Shown here in pieces: positions 35,577-49,051 of a DNA stretch of 64,000 bases. This DNA is from an uncultured Colwellia sp. (lineage in GTDB: Bacteria > Pseudomonadota > Gammaproteobacteria > Enterobacterales > Alteromonadaceae), in contig CAJXUN010000007.1 of assembly GCA_913061475.1 (NCBI GenBank), positions 62,001 to 126,000 of the forward strand. Direction: 5' to 3'. Under the pieces are notes generated by a model. That model saw nothing but the letters and a program-made list of their open reading frames with translations, had not been told where the DNA came from and did not search any database. Positions within the stretch are counted from its first letter, which is position 1, and each line of letters starts with the position of its first letter. A program made the position numbers and the translations under genes.

Positions 35577-36595
35577 GTCAGCATTATATTGAGATCATTA
35601 ACATCAATGGTCAGGCGAGTATTCAAGATCTGGGGCGATTAAATGCCCAACACTTAGGCTTTACTGCCAGTGGCGCTGCTGATGAGTTTGCGTTTTTGAC
35701 TGCTAATCAACTGATTGCAGATCATCACAATATTACTGATCCGGATAAGCGCCAACGTAACTGTGCGGCAATAGAAATCACCTTAGGACAAATAAGTTTT
35801 CGAGCCAATGCGGCTTGCATAATTGCCATAACCGGTGCTGACTGCGACGCTAAAATCAATAATATCACGATAAAAAACTGGCAATGCCACCAACTACAGA
35901 CCAATGACATTATTGCTTTTGCCATGCCAATAAATGGCTTACATAGCTATTTAGCTGTCATGGCGGGTGTTACTTGCCAAGTAGAACAAAAGCCATGGTT
36001 AGGCAGCTTTGCCCAAACTCGTAATGAAATGGCGTTAGGCTTTACCGGCGCACCGTTAATCGCCGGTAGTAAATTATATTTTTCGTCACCAGCAAGCGGC
36101 TTAAAAAACCCTGTAGTGCCAGTAAAAGCCAACAAGCCAATAAGTTCACCAAAACGCTTCTACGCTCAGCACAAACTGACATTACGGGTAATGCCCAGTG
36201 CATTATTTTTACAAATGCCTATTGAGCTGCAACAGCGCTTTTTAGCCCACGAGTATATTATTTCAGCCGATAGTAACCGTATGGGTTACCGTCTCCACCT
36301 CAAAGCTGAACAAACCCGCTTGTTTGATCAAAGAATACTGGCCGAATCATTACGCAGTCGCTGTTTATTATCGATGCCCGTGACTTACGGCATGATCCAG
36401 TTTCCTGCCAACGAACAACCGATTATCTTAATGAAAGAACGACAAACCATGGGGGGATATCCGGTATTGGGCACTGTAATGCAAACCGATTTATTTCGTT
36501 TAAGCCAAATGCGTCCCGGGGAAAAGGTTAATTTTACGTTAATTAACCATCAACAGGCACAGCAACAATTACGCGCATTTTATCAAAGATTTTAA
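35573..36595 (+). CDS. pxpC: 5-oxoprolinase subunit C
   Basis: 340 residues, KipA/AHS2 family. It begins YIEIININGQASIQDLGR and shows GFTASGAADEFAFLTAN (substrate region), ITGADCDAKIN, SDSNRMGYR-type SADSNRMGYRL and TMGGYPVLGTV near the C-terminus. It completes the pxpABC set. No terminator is evident in the 400 bp that follow. Confidence 0.97.
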   Translation: MSQHYIEIININGQASIQDLGRLNAQHLGFTASGAADEFAFLTANQLIADHHNITDPDKRQRNCAAIEITLGQISFRANAACIIAITGADCDAKINNITIKNWQCHQLQTNDIIAFAMPINGLHSYLAVMAGVTCQVEQKPWLGSFAQTRNEMALGFTGAPLIAGSKLYFSSPASGLKNPVVPVKANKPISSPKRFYAQHKLTLRVMPSALFLQMPIELQQRFLAHEYIISADSNRMGYRLHLKAEQTRLFDQRILAESLRSRCLLSMPVTYGMIQFPANEQPIILMKERQTMGGYPVLGTVMQTDLFRLSQMRPGEKVNFTLINHQQAQQQLRAFYQRF

Positions 36596-36999
36596 TCTGC
36601 TTTAGCTTCATTTTCTTTATCACTGCGAATAATTTTCCGTCCGTACTGCTAAAAAAGTAGTGCTTTATTGTTCCAGATCAGCTTAGCGACATTATTCAGC
36701 CAATTTTTACTTTTTGTGTTTCTCATTCGACTCCAGTAGTGCTAATTTTAGCGCATTAAAAAATTACTCGTTTTTTGAACAGTTTGACAATCTACTCATT
36801 TATCGTCATTTAAGCTTAGCTTTTATGAACAGCTAAGCACGTCAGACTTAACCACTTGTAATTAAAATGAAATATAGCTTGTTCTGACAAATAATAATTA
36901 ATAAAAAATGCCTTAAAACAATCCAATATTTCGACTAACGCTTACTATAGTTGATTAAAAATAAACGCTCTCAAAGTTTAAAACATTAAGGTTGATATT
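36596..36999. other. Porin upstream region
   Basis: 404 bp without a gene. TTGACA (36784-36789) could be a -35 element but no good -10 follows. Otherwise AT-rich with nothing recognisable. Confidence 0.4.
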
Positions 37000-38202
37000 A
37001 TGAAAACTAACATGAAATACACATCCCTCGCATTGCTCTCAGCATCACTTTTAAGTGCGCCATTCGCATTCGCAGAAGAAAGCTCTGTTGCATCAGGCGT
37101 TAAAAAAGCCCTATCTGAAAGCACAGTAAAACTTAGTTTCCGCGCGCGTTATGAAGGCGTAGATCAAGACGGTATTGATGACAATGCTAGCGCGTTAACA
37201 TTAAAAAGCCGTATCACTGTCAATACCGGTAGCTTCGAAGGATTATCAGCAGGCGTTGAAGTGGATAATGTGACTGACCTTATCGATAACTACAATAGCA
37301 CCCGCAATGGTGAAACCGATTACCCTGTAGTGGCTGATCCAACCGGTACTGATGTAAACCAATTTTTCTTAAAATACAGCGCTGATAGTTTTTCAGCTAC
37401 GGCTGGTCGTCAACGTATTCTGCACAACAATCAACGTTTTGTTGGTGGTGTAGGTTGGAGACAAAACGAGCAAACTTATGATGGTTACCGCTTTCAAGTA
37501 ACACCTGTGAACGGTTTCTCTGCAGATTATAGCTACGTATATAATATTAACCGTATTTTTGGTCCTGACGGCAGTAAAGCCGATTTACACGGACAATTTC
37601 ATTTATTAAATACCGCTTACAAAATCAATAAAGAGCACAAAATAAACGCTTATGCTTACTTACTTGATTTTGATACCGCGGCATCTTCTTCAACTGACAC
37701 TTACGGTTTAAGTTACAACGGTAATTTTGGTCCTGTTATGATTAACGCTGCATACGCAACACAAGGTGACGCTGGCGATAGTGCTAACGACTTTAGCGCT
37801 GATTACTACAATATTGAAGTCGGCACAAAAGTCAGCTCTGTGACATTACTAGCCGGTATCGAATCTTTAGGCAGTGACAACGGCGTTGGTTTCTCAACAC
37901 CATTAGCAACCTTACATAAATTTCAAGGTTTTGCCGATAAGTTTTTAGCCACGCCAGGTCAAGGCATTGAAGACATTTACGTTACCGCTAAAACAACAGT
38001 AAGTGACATCAAGCTTTCTGCTACTTATCATGACCTATCTTCTGATGTTGATAGTATTGATTATGGTTCAGAAATTGATCTTTCAGCAGCTTACGCCGTT
38101 AACAAAAACGTCAGCGTTTTAGTTAAGTTCTCTAGCTACAATGCTGATGATTACGCTACTGACACTGACAAGCTTTGGTTGCAAGTTGCCGCTAACTTTT
38201 AG
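37000..38202 (+). CDS. Outer-membrane beta-barrel protein (porin-like)
   Basis: 400 residues. Signal peptide about residues 1-25 (SLLSAPFAFA, cleaved before EES). The mature protein shows alternating hydrophobic strands typical of a barrel (VKLSFRARYEG, ASALTLKSRITV, GLSAGVEVD, SFSATAGRQRI) and ends in Phe (LWLQVAANF), the C-terminal signature for BAM-dependent insertion. It resembles the alginate-export/OprD-like barrels annotated as hypothetical porins in Alteromonadales. The substrate is unknown. A strong terminator follows, so it is a single-gene unit. Confidence 0.85.
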   Translation: MKTNMKYTSLALLSASLLSAPFAFAEESSVASGVKKALSESTVKLSFRARYEGVDQDGIDDNASALTLKSRITVNTGSFEGLSAGVEVDNVTDLIDNYNSTRNGETDYPVVADPTGTDVNQFFLKYSADSFSATAGRQRILHNNQRFVGGVGWRQNEQTYDGYRFQVTPVNGFSADYSYVYNINRIFGPDGSKADLHGQFHLLNTAYKINKEHKINAYAYLLDFDTAASSSTDTYGLSYNGNFGPVMINAAYATQGDAGDSANDFSADYYNIEVGTKVSSVTLLAGIESLGSDNGVGFSTPLATLHKFQGFADKFLATPGQGIEDIYVTAKTTVSDIKLSATYHDLSSDVDSIDYGSEIDLSAAYAVNKNVSVLVKFSSYNADDYATDTDKLWLQVAANF

Positions 38203-38258
38203 GCGCTAGCAATAACATAGAATACACAACCACTGATAGCTAAAGTGGGCAATAACTA

Positions 38259-38290
38259 GGGTTTAAGCGGCAACGTTTAAGCCCTTTTTT
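38259..38290 (+). terminator. Rho-independent terminator after the porin gene
   Basis: GGGTTTAA (38259-38266) pairs with TTAAGCCC (38277-38284, one G-U), followed by six T. Confidence 0.88.
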
Positions 38291-38404
38291 GTGGCGAAAT
38301 CAAACCCATCAAAATGAGCAATTCAAGCACTAAGGGTAGAATGGAGAACAATAAAAGCTTAGAATGGCGGCCGCTTTACGATTTGCCCCACCGCAGGTGT
38401 TTTT

Positions 38405-39013
38405 TTGTTATTAATGATCGACAATTACGATTCTTTTACCTTTAATTTAGTGCACTATTTTCAAGCGCTTGGTCAAGAAGTTAAGGTATGTAGAAACGAT
38501 GAAATCAGCTTAGCTGCTATTGCTGCATTAGCGCCGCATTATATTGTGATTTCCCCTGGCCCTTGCGATCCAGATGCTGCGGGTCTTTCGTTAGCTATTA
38601 TTGAAAAGTTTAAGGGTCTGATCCCGATATTAGGTGTTTGTCTTGGGCATCAATGTATTGCCCAGCATTTCGGCGCCAAGGTTATTAAAGCTAAGAAAGT
38701 CATGCACGGAAAAACCAGTGCCATTTCGCATAATGAAAAAGGCTTATTTCAAGCGTTGAAAAAACCGCTAACGGTGACCCGATATCATTCATTAATTGTC
38801 GACGAAAATACCTTACCCGATGAACTAGAAATTACCGCTTGGCTCACCACTAATGGTCAGCAAGAAATTATGGCACTGCAACATAAGTCTTTAGCCATCG
38901 CAAGTGTACAATTTCATCCTGAATCTGTACTTACCGAACAAGGCCAGCAATTATTGCAAAACTTTATTGACCAATATTCAGATCAAATAGATGGTAATAT
39001 TAGCTATGATTGA
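38405..39013 (+). CDS. pabA: Aminodeoxychorismate/anthranilate synthase glutamine amidotransferase subunit
   Basis: 202 residues. A class I glutamine amidotransferase that supplies ammonia to PabB (folate) and, in organisms with a single copy, to TrpE. The catalytic triad is visible: Cys79 in GVCLGHQ, His171 and Glu173 in FHPES. The start is TTG 38405: AGGTG lies 5 nt upstream and translation gives the family's [15 protein letters not shown] beginning, while the next ATG would lose the first three residues. It is not next to a pabB, trpE or argD partner in the usual tight layout; the ast aminotransferase lies 1.6 kb downstream. The choice of pabA over trpG is by likeness. Confidence 0.92.
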   Translation: MLLMIDNYDSFTFNLVHYFQALGQEVKVCRNDEISLAAIAALAPHYIVISPGPCDPDAAGLSLAIIEKFKGLIPILGVCLGHQCIAQHFGAKVIKAKKVMHGKTSAISHNEKGLFQALKKPLTVTRYHSLIVDENTLPDELEITAWLTTNGQQEIMALQHKSLAIASVQFHPESVLTEQGQQLLQNFIDQYSDQIDGNISYD

Positions 39014-39138
39014 TCTGCTATATTGAAATTTAGTGCTGAAAAGTTCAACAATACTCATGAAATGCGCTAATAGGTCGATAACTTAGCTAGCCATAAAACA
39101 CTGTGAACGAATAACGAATACACAATAATGAAGTCCTG

Positions 39139-40284
39139 ATGCAAATATTTGAAGATAATAAATTAGTCTCGCCCATCTATAGTCGCGCACTTAGCCTAAC
39201 GATTAGTAAAGATTTTGCTGATCAAAAAAATGGCAAAATTTATGTTGCTAAACATCAAAACAGTGAACAACACAATCGTCGACGTGAGTTACTTGCAGTA
39301 GAAGAAGAAACAAACAAAAATAAGATTATTGAAGCACATGGACAAGAGCACTTTAAAACCCAAGTAATGAATAAGTTTTTTAGTCGCGTCACTGCACAAG
39401 TAAATAAAGAGTTCGATAATAAAGAAAATCTCTACACGAACGTCCTGAAAATAGAAGATGCCGCACCTTCTATTATGGAAATATTGGCAGTAAAAGCGGC
39501 CAGTATCAATCGCATCACACCATTAGCAAAAGCCTTACCTTGGCTTTGCACTGAATTAATCAACTTAGTCAATAAACCCCAATACCGTAAGCGCTCAGAC
39601 GTACAAGTAACAGAGCCAAATTTAGCGTTAAGCTATGTCGGATTAGATAATCTGAAATTGGTTATGCCCACTTTTATGCTCAAGCATTGGCTACCGACTA
39701 GTACCGCGCCTTATCCCTTAATGAAAAGAAAACTGTGGAACGATAGTTTATCGATAGCGTTAGCTTCTCAACTTTTAGCAAAAGAACAAGGGTTAGATGA
39801 GTTCACAGCGTTTACCGCCGGTATGTTAAGTAATTTAGGTTTATTGGCTGTTACCAGGGGCTTTTTAAACACTTATAGTGAGCTTTATAAAGAAGAGCTG
39901 CGTGCTGCCTATGAAAATAAAGATAAAAGACTGCATGACGTTTTAGTAGGGTTTGATGTATCACCAGAATTATTGCTCGAACAACTTATCCAGCGTAGCA
40001 GTAAAGTAGCCGCTGATATGGTTGAGTTAATGCGCTTTGATCGTTTACAAATAACCGAAGTACTATTTGACCTTGCCTATGCTGTTAACATTAAACACAT
40101 GTGTCCCATTGCTAAACTAGTCACTAAAGCCAAAGCTTACATCGCATTTAGAAGCTTAGCTAAAGAAGATCTTATCAGCACAGAAGAGGCTAAAATATTA
40201 CTCACCGCCGGCCAATTAACCACCAGTGACATTGCCTTATTGAAGAAAAGCGACATTGATCATATAAAATTAATTTTTAATTAA
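39139..40284 (+). CDS. HDOD domain-containing protein
   Basis: 381 residues. The first about 100 are polar and helical, with no known domain. The HDOD domain occupies about residues 110-330: PSIMEILAVKAASINRITPLA, then LALSYVGLDNLKLVMPTFMLK, LWNDSLSIALASQLLAKEQGLD and FTAGMLSNLGLLA, where the catalytic HD residues of true HD phosphohydrolases are replaced. HDOD proteins are thought to act in signalling rather than catalysis. It stands 125 bp after pabA and may be cotranscribed with it. Confidence 0.9.
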   Translation: MQIFEDNKLVSPIYSRALSLTISKDFADQKNGKIYVAKHQNSEQHNRRRELLAVEEETNKNKIIEAHGQEHFKTQVMNKFFSRVTAQVNKEFDNKENLYTNVLKIEDAAPSIMEILAVKAASINRITPLAKALPWLCTELINLVNKPQYRKRSDVQVTEPNLALSYVGLDNLKLVMPTFMLKHWLPTSTAPYPLMKRKLWNDSLSIALASQLLAKEQGLDEFTAFTAGMLSNLGLLAVTRGFLNTYSELYKEELRAAYENKDKRLHDVLVGFDVSPELLLEQLIQRSSKVAADMVELMRFDRLQITEVLFDLAYAVNIKHMCPIAKLVTKAKAYIAFRSLAKEDLISTEEAKILLTAGQLTTSDIALLKKSDIDHIKLIFN

Positions 40285-41833
<1,549 letters not shown>

Positions 41834-41900
41834 GCCATTTTATTATAGCGTTCAAATAGTTAGAGATTTAACTATTTGGACGTCTCACTGAGAGTTTTCT

Positions 41901-44448
<2,548 letters not shown>

Positions 44449-44472
44449 TTTTAATGAAACTTAATTGCCCAT

Positions 44473-44504
44473 TAAAAAAAGCTGGGATTCGTCCCAGCTT
44501 TTTC
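44473..44504 (+). terminator. Rho-independent terminator after astD
   Basis: Stem AGCTGGGA/TCCCAGCT (44480-44487 with 44492-44499) around a TTCG tetraloop, A-run before and TTTT after. Confidence 0.9.
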
Positions 44505-44666
44505 AAAAACATCGATCAAATATAGTCACTTATTCTGAGTGGTTATCTAACATGCTGTCCTGAATATTCTTTAATCTCCTATTGAAGAACGAATAAATAG
44601 CCATACATACCACTCAGTCGACTTGAGATATCAACACTATTTTATTTATGCATTTAGGAATTTAAC

Positions 44667-45464
44667 ATGACTCCGGTTAAAAATTTATTTAACAATATTT
44701 GGCAAAACTACCTAGAAGTTACCCCTTCAGCTGACAAAGTACATCAGCTTTTGGGTACAGGTAACGACTTGATCAACGACCACGTTGCTTACCGTACTTT
44801 TAATATTGCGAAAGTAAATATTGAAAAGATTTCAGCCCATCTGGTTAACTTAGGTTACAAAGAATGTGGTGAATATCACTTCGAAGCTAAGAAGCTATAT
44901 GCAAAGCACTTTGAGCACAGTGATACTAACTTACCAAAAGTTTTTATCAGTGAGTTATTAGTAGAAAAGTTTTCTCCTCGCACACAAGCGATTATTGAGA
45001 AAATGGTTGCCAACATTAACGAAAGTGATGTTAACGTAGAAAGCTTTTTATACTCAGGTACCCATTGGCAAGTGAGTCACCAAGAATACTTAGATTTACT
45101 TAGCGAAAGTGAATACGCAGCATGGGTTGCAGCATGGGGTTACCGAGCAAATCACTTCACGGTTAGCATTAACCACTTAGCAAACTATGACTCGATAGAG
45201 TCAGTGAATGACGCAGTTAAAGCCGGTGGTTTTACCTTAAATACCACAGGTGGTGAAATTAAAGGCGATGAAACAGTGAAACTAGAACAATCATCCACAA
45301 TGGCTGACCATGTACTAGTTGAGTTTTCTGATAAAACCGTTGCTATTCCTAGCTGTTTTTATGAATTTGCTAAACGCTACCCAATGGAAAACGGCGAGCT
45401 TTACACCGGTTTTGTTGCAGCATCTGCCGATAAAATTTTCGAAAGCACTAACGCTGCCGCGTAA
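44667..45464 (+). CDS. DUF1338 domain-containing protein (HglS-related)
   Basis: 265 residues, a short member of DUF1338. Longer relatives (HglS/YdcJ) are Fe(II)-dependent 2-oxoadipate dioxygenase/decarboxylases of lysine breakdown. Metal and substrate residues expected in the family can be placed at NDHVAYRTF (His about 39), RANHFTVSINH and FYEFAKRYP. The gene lies just beyond the astD terminator and has its own terminator; such a gene near ast genes occurs in related genera as I recall, suggesting an amino-acid-catabolic role (inference). Confidence 0.88.
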   Translation: MTPVKNLFNNIWQNYLEVTPSADKVHQLLGTGNDLINDHVAYRTFNIAKVNIEKISAHLVNLGYKECGEYHFEAKKLYAKHFEHSDTNLPKVFISELLVEKFSPRTQAIIEKMVANINESDVNVESFLYSGTHWQVSHQEYLDLLSESEYAAWVAAWGYRANHFTVSINHLANYDSIESVNDAVKAGGFTLNTTGGEIKGDETVKLEQSSTMADHVLVEFSDKTVAIPSCFYEFAKRYPMENGELYTGFVAASADKIFESTNAAA

Positions 45465-45472
45465 TACATACT

Positions 45473-45502
45473 GGCACCTATAGCAATAGGTGCCTATTTT
45501 TT
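45473..45502 (+). terminator. Rho-independent terminator after DUF1338 gene
   Basis: Perfect stem GGCACCTA/TAGGTGCC (45473-45480 with 45487-45494), followed by TATTTTTT. Confidence 0.92.
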
Positions 45503-45636
45503 CCACTGAATAATCGTTATATTCCTCATAAACTATAAATTCCCTGCCTTAATAGCCTATCAGCACGTTGCGACTTGATCATCACCTTAATTTACGAGTA
45601 AAGTAGGGGTACAATAAAAATGAGATAGATTAAAAA

Positions 45637-45990
45637 ATGGTTACCGATACAGAAGGTTATATTCATATCATTGAATATCTAACCGATCATTTAAGCCTAT
45701 TTGAAAACAGCGCGAACACTGACAGTACTCAGAGCTCAGTATTAGAAGTCATTGAGCAAGAAATGAGCGAGCAAATTATTAGCTTGTGCAATCAAAACGA
45801 GACGCTAACGTTTAATCAACGTAATACGATTATCCGAGAAATTGACGCTATTGTTTATGACTTACAAGAGATATTATCGGGTGTGATGAATAATTCAGTT
45901 ACTAATGAACAACTTGAATTTATTAAAGAGTTTGCGATTTTAATCAAAAATTTGTTTGATACCGAAATTCACAGCCAGTTTTTACTATAG
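45637..45990 (+). CDS. DUF3802-like small helical protein
   Basis: 117 residues, acidic and helical. The N-terminal TDTEGYIHIIEYLTDHLSLFE and C-terminal FIKEFAILIKNLFDTEI resemble DUF3802 proteins of Vibrio and Alteromonadales. No catalytic motif and no membrane segment. The start ATG 45637 follows TGAGATAG, a weak ribosome-binding site. Function unknown; I rely on recall of the family. Confidence 0.72.
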   Translation: MVTDTEGYIHIIEYLTDHLSLFENSANTDSTQSSVLEVIEQEMSEQIISLCNQNETLTFNQRNTIIREIDAIVYDLQEILSGVMNNSVTNEQLEFIKEFAILIKNLFDTEIHSQFLL

Positions 45991-46094
45991 TAATGTGGTT
46001 GATTAAATTAGCCATATTATTTTGGCAGATTAATACAGCAATAATCTGCCACTAAAAGACTTAGCCCTAACGCCATTTAACCACAAGCAGAACT

Positions 46095-46748
46095 ATGTTA
46101 TCTGAATTACCACAAAACCACTTATGCACCGTGACCTTACTAGGCAACTTAGTGAATAAACCTGATATTCGCTATCAAGCTAATCCGGTTGTAGCTTTTG
46201 CGGAATTAACCTTAGCAACGCATAGTCGCTGGTTTGATAAAGCCAGTAATCAATTTAAAGAGTGGACCAGTTATCATACCGTAAAAGTCATTGGTGAAAT
46301 TGTCGAGCGCGCACTTATCCACGCGGGTAAAGGTGACATTATATTACTGCAAGGTTATCTAATTAACAGTAAGAAAAATAATCGAGAAATTATTCACGCA
46401 AGTTACGCTCAAACTTTCCCTAAAGGTTATGCTCAGTCAATTAATAAAGTTCATTGTAGTGGTAATATAGTTTCTGACATTAAATTGATGACAACTGAAC
46501 ACAATAAAGAACTAACCGAAGTTATTCTTGAATCAAAACAACATGTATTTTCTGCCATTACTCATCAAAGCCATGTAGTAACGATACGACGCCCTGTACA
46601 TGTATGGGGCAAGCAAGCGATTTATCTCGCTGAGCATGGGAAAATAAATGATCAAATAATAGTTGACGGCAAATTAAGCTATCTTAATAATAAGAATAAA
46701 AATCAATTTATTGATGCTCATCAAGCAGTACTGCTAACCAAGCACTAA
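46095..46748 (+). CDS. Tandem OB-fold, SSB-like single-stranded DNA-binding protein without acidic tail
   Basis: 217 residues. The first OB fold (about residues 8-105) shows the SSB pattern VTLLGNLVNKPDIRYQ, FAELTLATHSRWFDK, WTSYHTVKVIGEIVERA and GDIILLQGYL. A second, more divergent fold (about 115-215) repeats the pattern with NKVHCSGNIVSDIKL, VHVWGKQAIYLAEHG and DQIIVDGKLSYL. Canonical SSB ends in an acidic partner-binding tip (DDDIPF-like); this protein ends in QAVLLTKH and has none. It is therefore a paralogue, possibly working as a dimer equivalent to four OB folds. The propeller-SHOCT gene starts 39 bp downstream. Confidence 0.78.
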   Translation: MLSELPQNHLCTVTLLGNLVNKPDIRYQANPVVAFAELTLATHSRWFDKASNQFKEWTSYHTVKVIGEIVERALIHAGKGDIILLQGYLINSKKNNREIIHASYAQTFPKGYAQSINKVHCSGNIVSDIKLMTTEHNKELTEVILESKQHVFSAITHQSHVVTIRRPVHVWGKQAIYLAEHGKINDQIIVDGKLSYLNNKNKNQFIDAHQAVLLTKH

Positions 46749-46787
46749 CGGTACTCGCTGTTACCCAGTAAAAGGAAGCGCGGCTAT

Positions 46788-48947
46788 ATGGAGAAGAACA
46801 GCGAACATAATACTTTTAAGCTGTATTTTATTTGTCTATTAGTCGTCCTTTTTAATCCTGCGCTTCACGCCGAAGACCATCCCAGCCATGAGCTTGAACT
46901 CTCAGAAATAGCTGACCTGACTCATGTTGCGCTGAAAAATGAGCACTGGCACGCGGTATTGCCAGTGCTAGGTAATAACAAACAATATTTTATCGCCACA
47001 GATGTCGGTAAGATTTATAACATTAACCATAGTAAAGCTTCTCAAAGTGCTTTTTTCGACCTAAAATCAGCACTCAACACGGCCGAGAACATTTCACTAA
47101 CAGCCATAGCTTTAGATCCAAGTTTCAACTCCCACAAAAGTGATGGCTATCACACGTTTTATACTGCACATACTGAACTCAGCAAAAATATCACCCCGAA
47201 ACTAACAGCAAAAGCAACTGAATTGAGTTTACCTTACGATACCGTGATCACACGTTGGCAGTTAACCTATGCCGTAGATCAGGAGCCGCAACTGAATCAA
47301 CATCATGAAGTTATGCGTATTGCCATTGAACAAAAGCAACAAGCGATTCAACAATTAAGCTTTAACCCTTATATTGAGCGTTGGCACGACGATTTTGGTT
47401 TACTTTTTATTACCTTGGCTAAAAGCGATAATCTAGCACAAGAAGCACTTTATGCTGGTGCAATATTACGCATAAAACCAAAGATACATGGCCGGCAAAA
47501 CTATACTATTCCAAGCCAAAACCCATTTTTTAAAAAACCTAAAATTTTAAACGAAATTGTCTTTATTGCAGGACAAAAAATAGCGCATTTTGATTGGATA
47601 AAAAAAGGGGCAGACGATTTATTACTGCATTTGAATCAACAAAATAGCCACCAACTTTTTTCAGCAAAGATAGGCGATGATTGGCGAACAAACAGTCCTA
47701 CTTCTCAGTTAAGCCAGTACCTAAAACCAACAAATCAACAACGTAAAGCCTTGCTTTATCATGGTCGAGAATTAAAAGATTTTTGGGGGAAAATGCTCCA
47801 TTTAGAGATAGATGCAGCAGAAAACATTTGGAAATTATATGTTTCTGCACTCGATCCCACGCTAAGCAATGAAGTAAGTGGCCATGACCAGGCGCACAAC
47901 TTAAACATAACAAATATGACGACACCTGCAATATTTAGTTTACATCAAAGACATAATGGTGAACTGCTGGTACTTGAACACAACGATCAACGCCTATATG
48001 CCATCAAAAAAACTCAAATTGCTCAAATAGCTCAGACTAAAGCTACTATCATTGACAGCCCAATTAGCCCACCAAGTAACTACAGCACTTTCGCTGTCAT
48101 TATTTTGCTGATTATTATGTTAACCGGCATTGCTTGGTATTTGAGAACAAGAACCGGTAAGTTACATAATTTATTACATCAGCAATGGGCAAATTTTGAT
48201 GTTGATCTCCCAACTCAGTCACTTTACCTTTATAAGCGCCATGCAAAAAGCACTGAAACGGTCATCAAAATATCGGCACTAATGCGCAGTGAATTATTAC
48301 TAAATGGTAAAGTTATCTCGACCATCAGCGCTGACCCAGCGCATGCTTTTTCCAACCAATTAGAAAATAGCGTACTGACGATTTTCGCCAAAGAAAGTCA
48401 ATTAAAGATGGTTGATGAAAAACAGAGAAAAATTCAATTGCGCTTAACCGATCATAAAAAAAATCGTTATCTATTTTGCCTTTACTTTCGTGTCGGCAAC
48501 ATGCGTCATACGAAATTAAAATACAGTCAAGTATTAACCAAAAGCATCGATTGGCATTGGTTATTTTCCCAATATATTAATCCGGTAGCGACCAGTAAAC
48601 GAAAAATAAAGTTTAAACAAGATAAGTCAGTAACGCAGCAGGAATTAGCAAGCACAGAAATTAACACTGAGCAGCTTACCACGCTTGACGAACCACTTGA
48701 AATTGAGCTTGAAAAAGGAGCGAAAAACAACCAAAAGCCAAACACAGACGACATAGATAATGACACATCTGCAGAAAGCGAATTAACAACGACAACTGAA
48801 GATTTACCCAATTCAGATACTCAATTAATCACGGCTTTAGACCAGCTTGTTATGATGAAAAAACAGGGTTATTTAGATGAAAATGAATTCAATATAGCTA
48901 AAACACGAATATTAAACGAGTTAGCCAATGCCCCCCATACTGACTAA
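46788..48947 (+). CDS. Propeller protein (sorbosone dehydrogenase-like) with TM and C-terminal SHOCT domain
   Basis: 719 residues. Signal peptide about 1-28. Residues 35-420 resemble the PQQ-dependent sugar dehydrogenase-type six-bladed propeller (TAIALDPSFNSHK, FYTAHTE, LLFITLAKSDN, YAGAILRIKP, QNPFF). A single TM helix follows at about 430-452 (FAVIILLIIMLTGIAWYL). Then a cytoplasmic segment, an acidic linker and a C-terminal SHOCT-like helix pair (TALDQLVMMKKQGYLDENEF, end of protein). This suggests an outer sensor/enzyme linked across the membrane to a cytoplasmic SHOCT tail. Catalytic residues of true PQQ enzymes were not confirmed. Confidence 0.7.
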   Translation: MEKNSEHNTFKLYFICLLVVLFNPALHAEDHPSHELELSEIADLTHVALKNEHWHAVLPVLGNNKQYFIATDVGKIYNINHSKASQSAFFDLKSALNTAENISLTAIALDPSFNSHKSDGYHTFYTAHTELSKNITPKLTAKATELSLPYDTVITRWQLTYAVDQEPQLNQHHEVMRIAIEQKQQAIQQLSFNPYIERWHDDFGLLFITLAKSDNLAQEALYAGAILRIKPKIHGRQNYTIPSQNPFFKKPKILNEIVFIAGQKIAHFDWIKKGADDLLLHLNQQNSHQLFSAKIGDDWRTNSPTSQLSQYLKPTNQQRKALLYHGRELKDFWGKMLHLEIDAAENIWKLYVSALDPTLSNEVSGHDQAHNLNITNMTTPAIFSLHQRHNGELLVLEHNDQRLYAIKKTQIAQIAQTKATIIDSPISPPSNYSTFAVIILLIIMLTGIAWYLRTRTGKLHNLLHQQWANFDVDLPTQSLYLYKRHAKSTETVIKISALMRSELLLNGKVISTISADPAHAFSNQLENSVLTIFAKESQLKMVDEKQRKIQLRLTDHKKNRYLFCLYFRVGNMRHTKLKYSQVLTKSIDWHWLFSQYINPVATSKRKIKFKQDKSVTQQELASTEINTEQLTTLDEPLEIELEKGAKNNQKPNTDDIDNDTSAESELTTTTEDLPNSDTQLITALDQLVMMKKQGYLDENEFNIAKTRILNELANAPHTD

Positions 48948-49051
48948 CATCGACCGAAAAGCGTCATAAATAATCACTACAAATTGCATGACTTGTATTT
49001 AACCGAAAAGCAGCGCAAAATGCTGCCAAATTTTCGTTTTGGGCTGATTCA

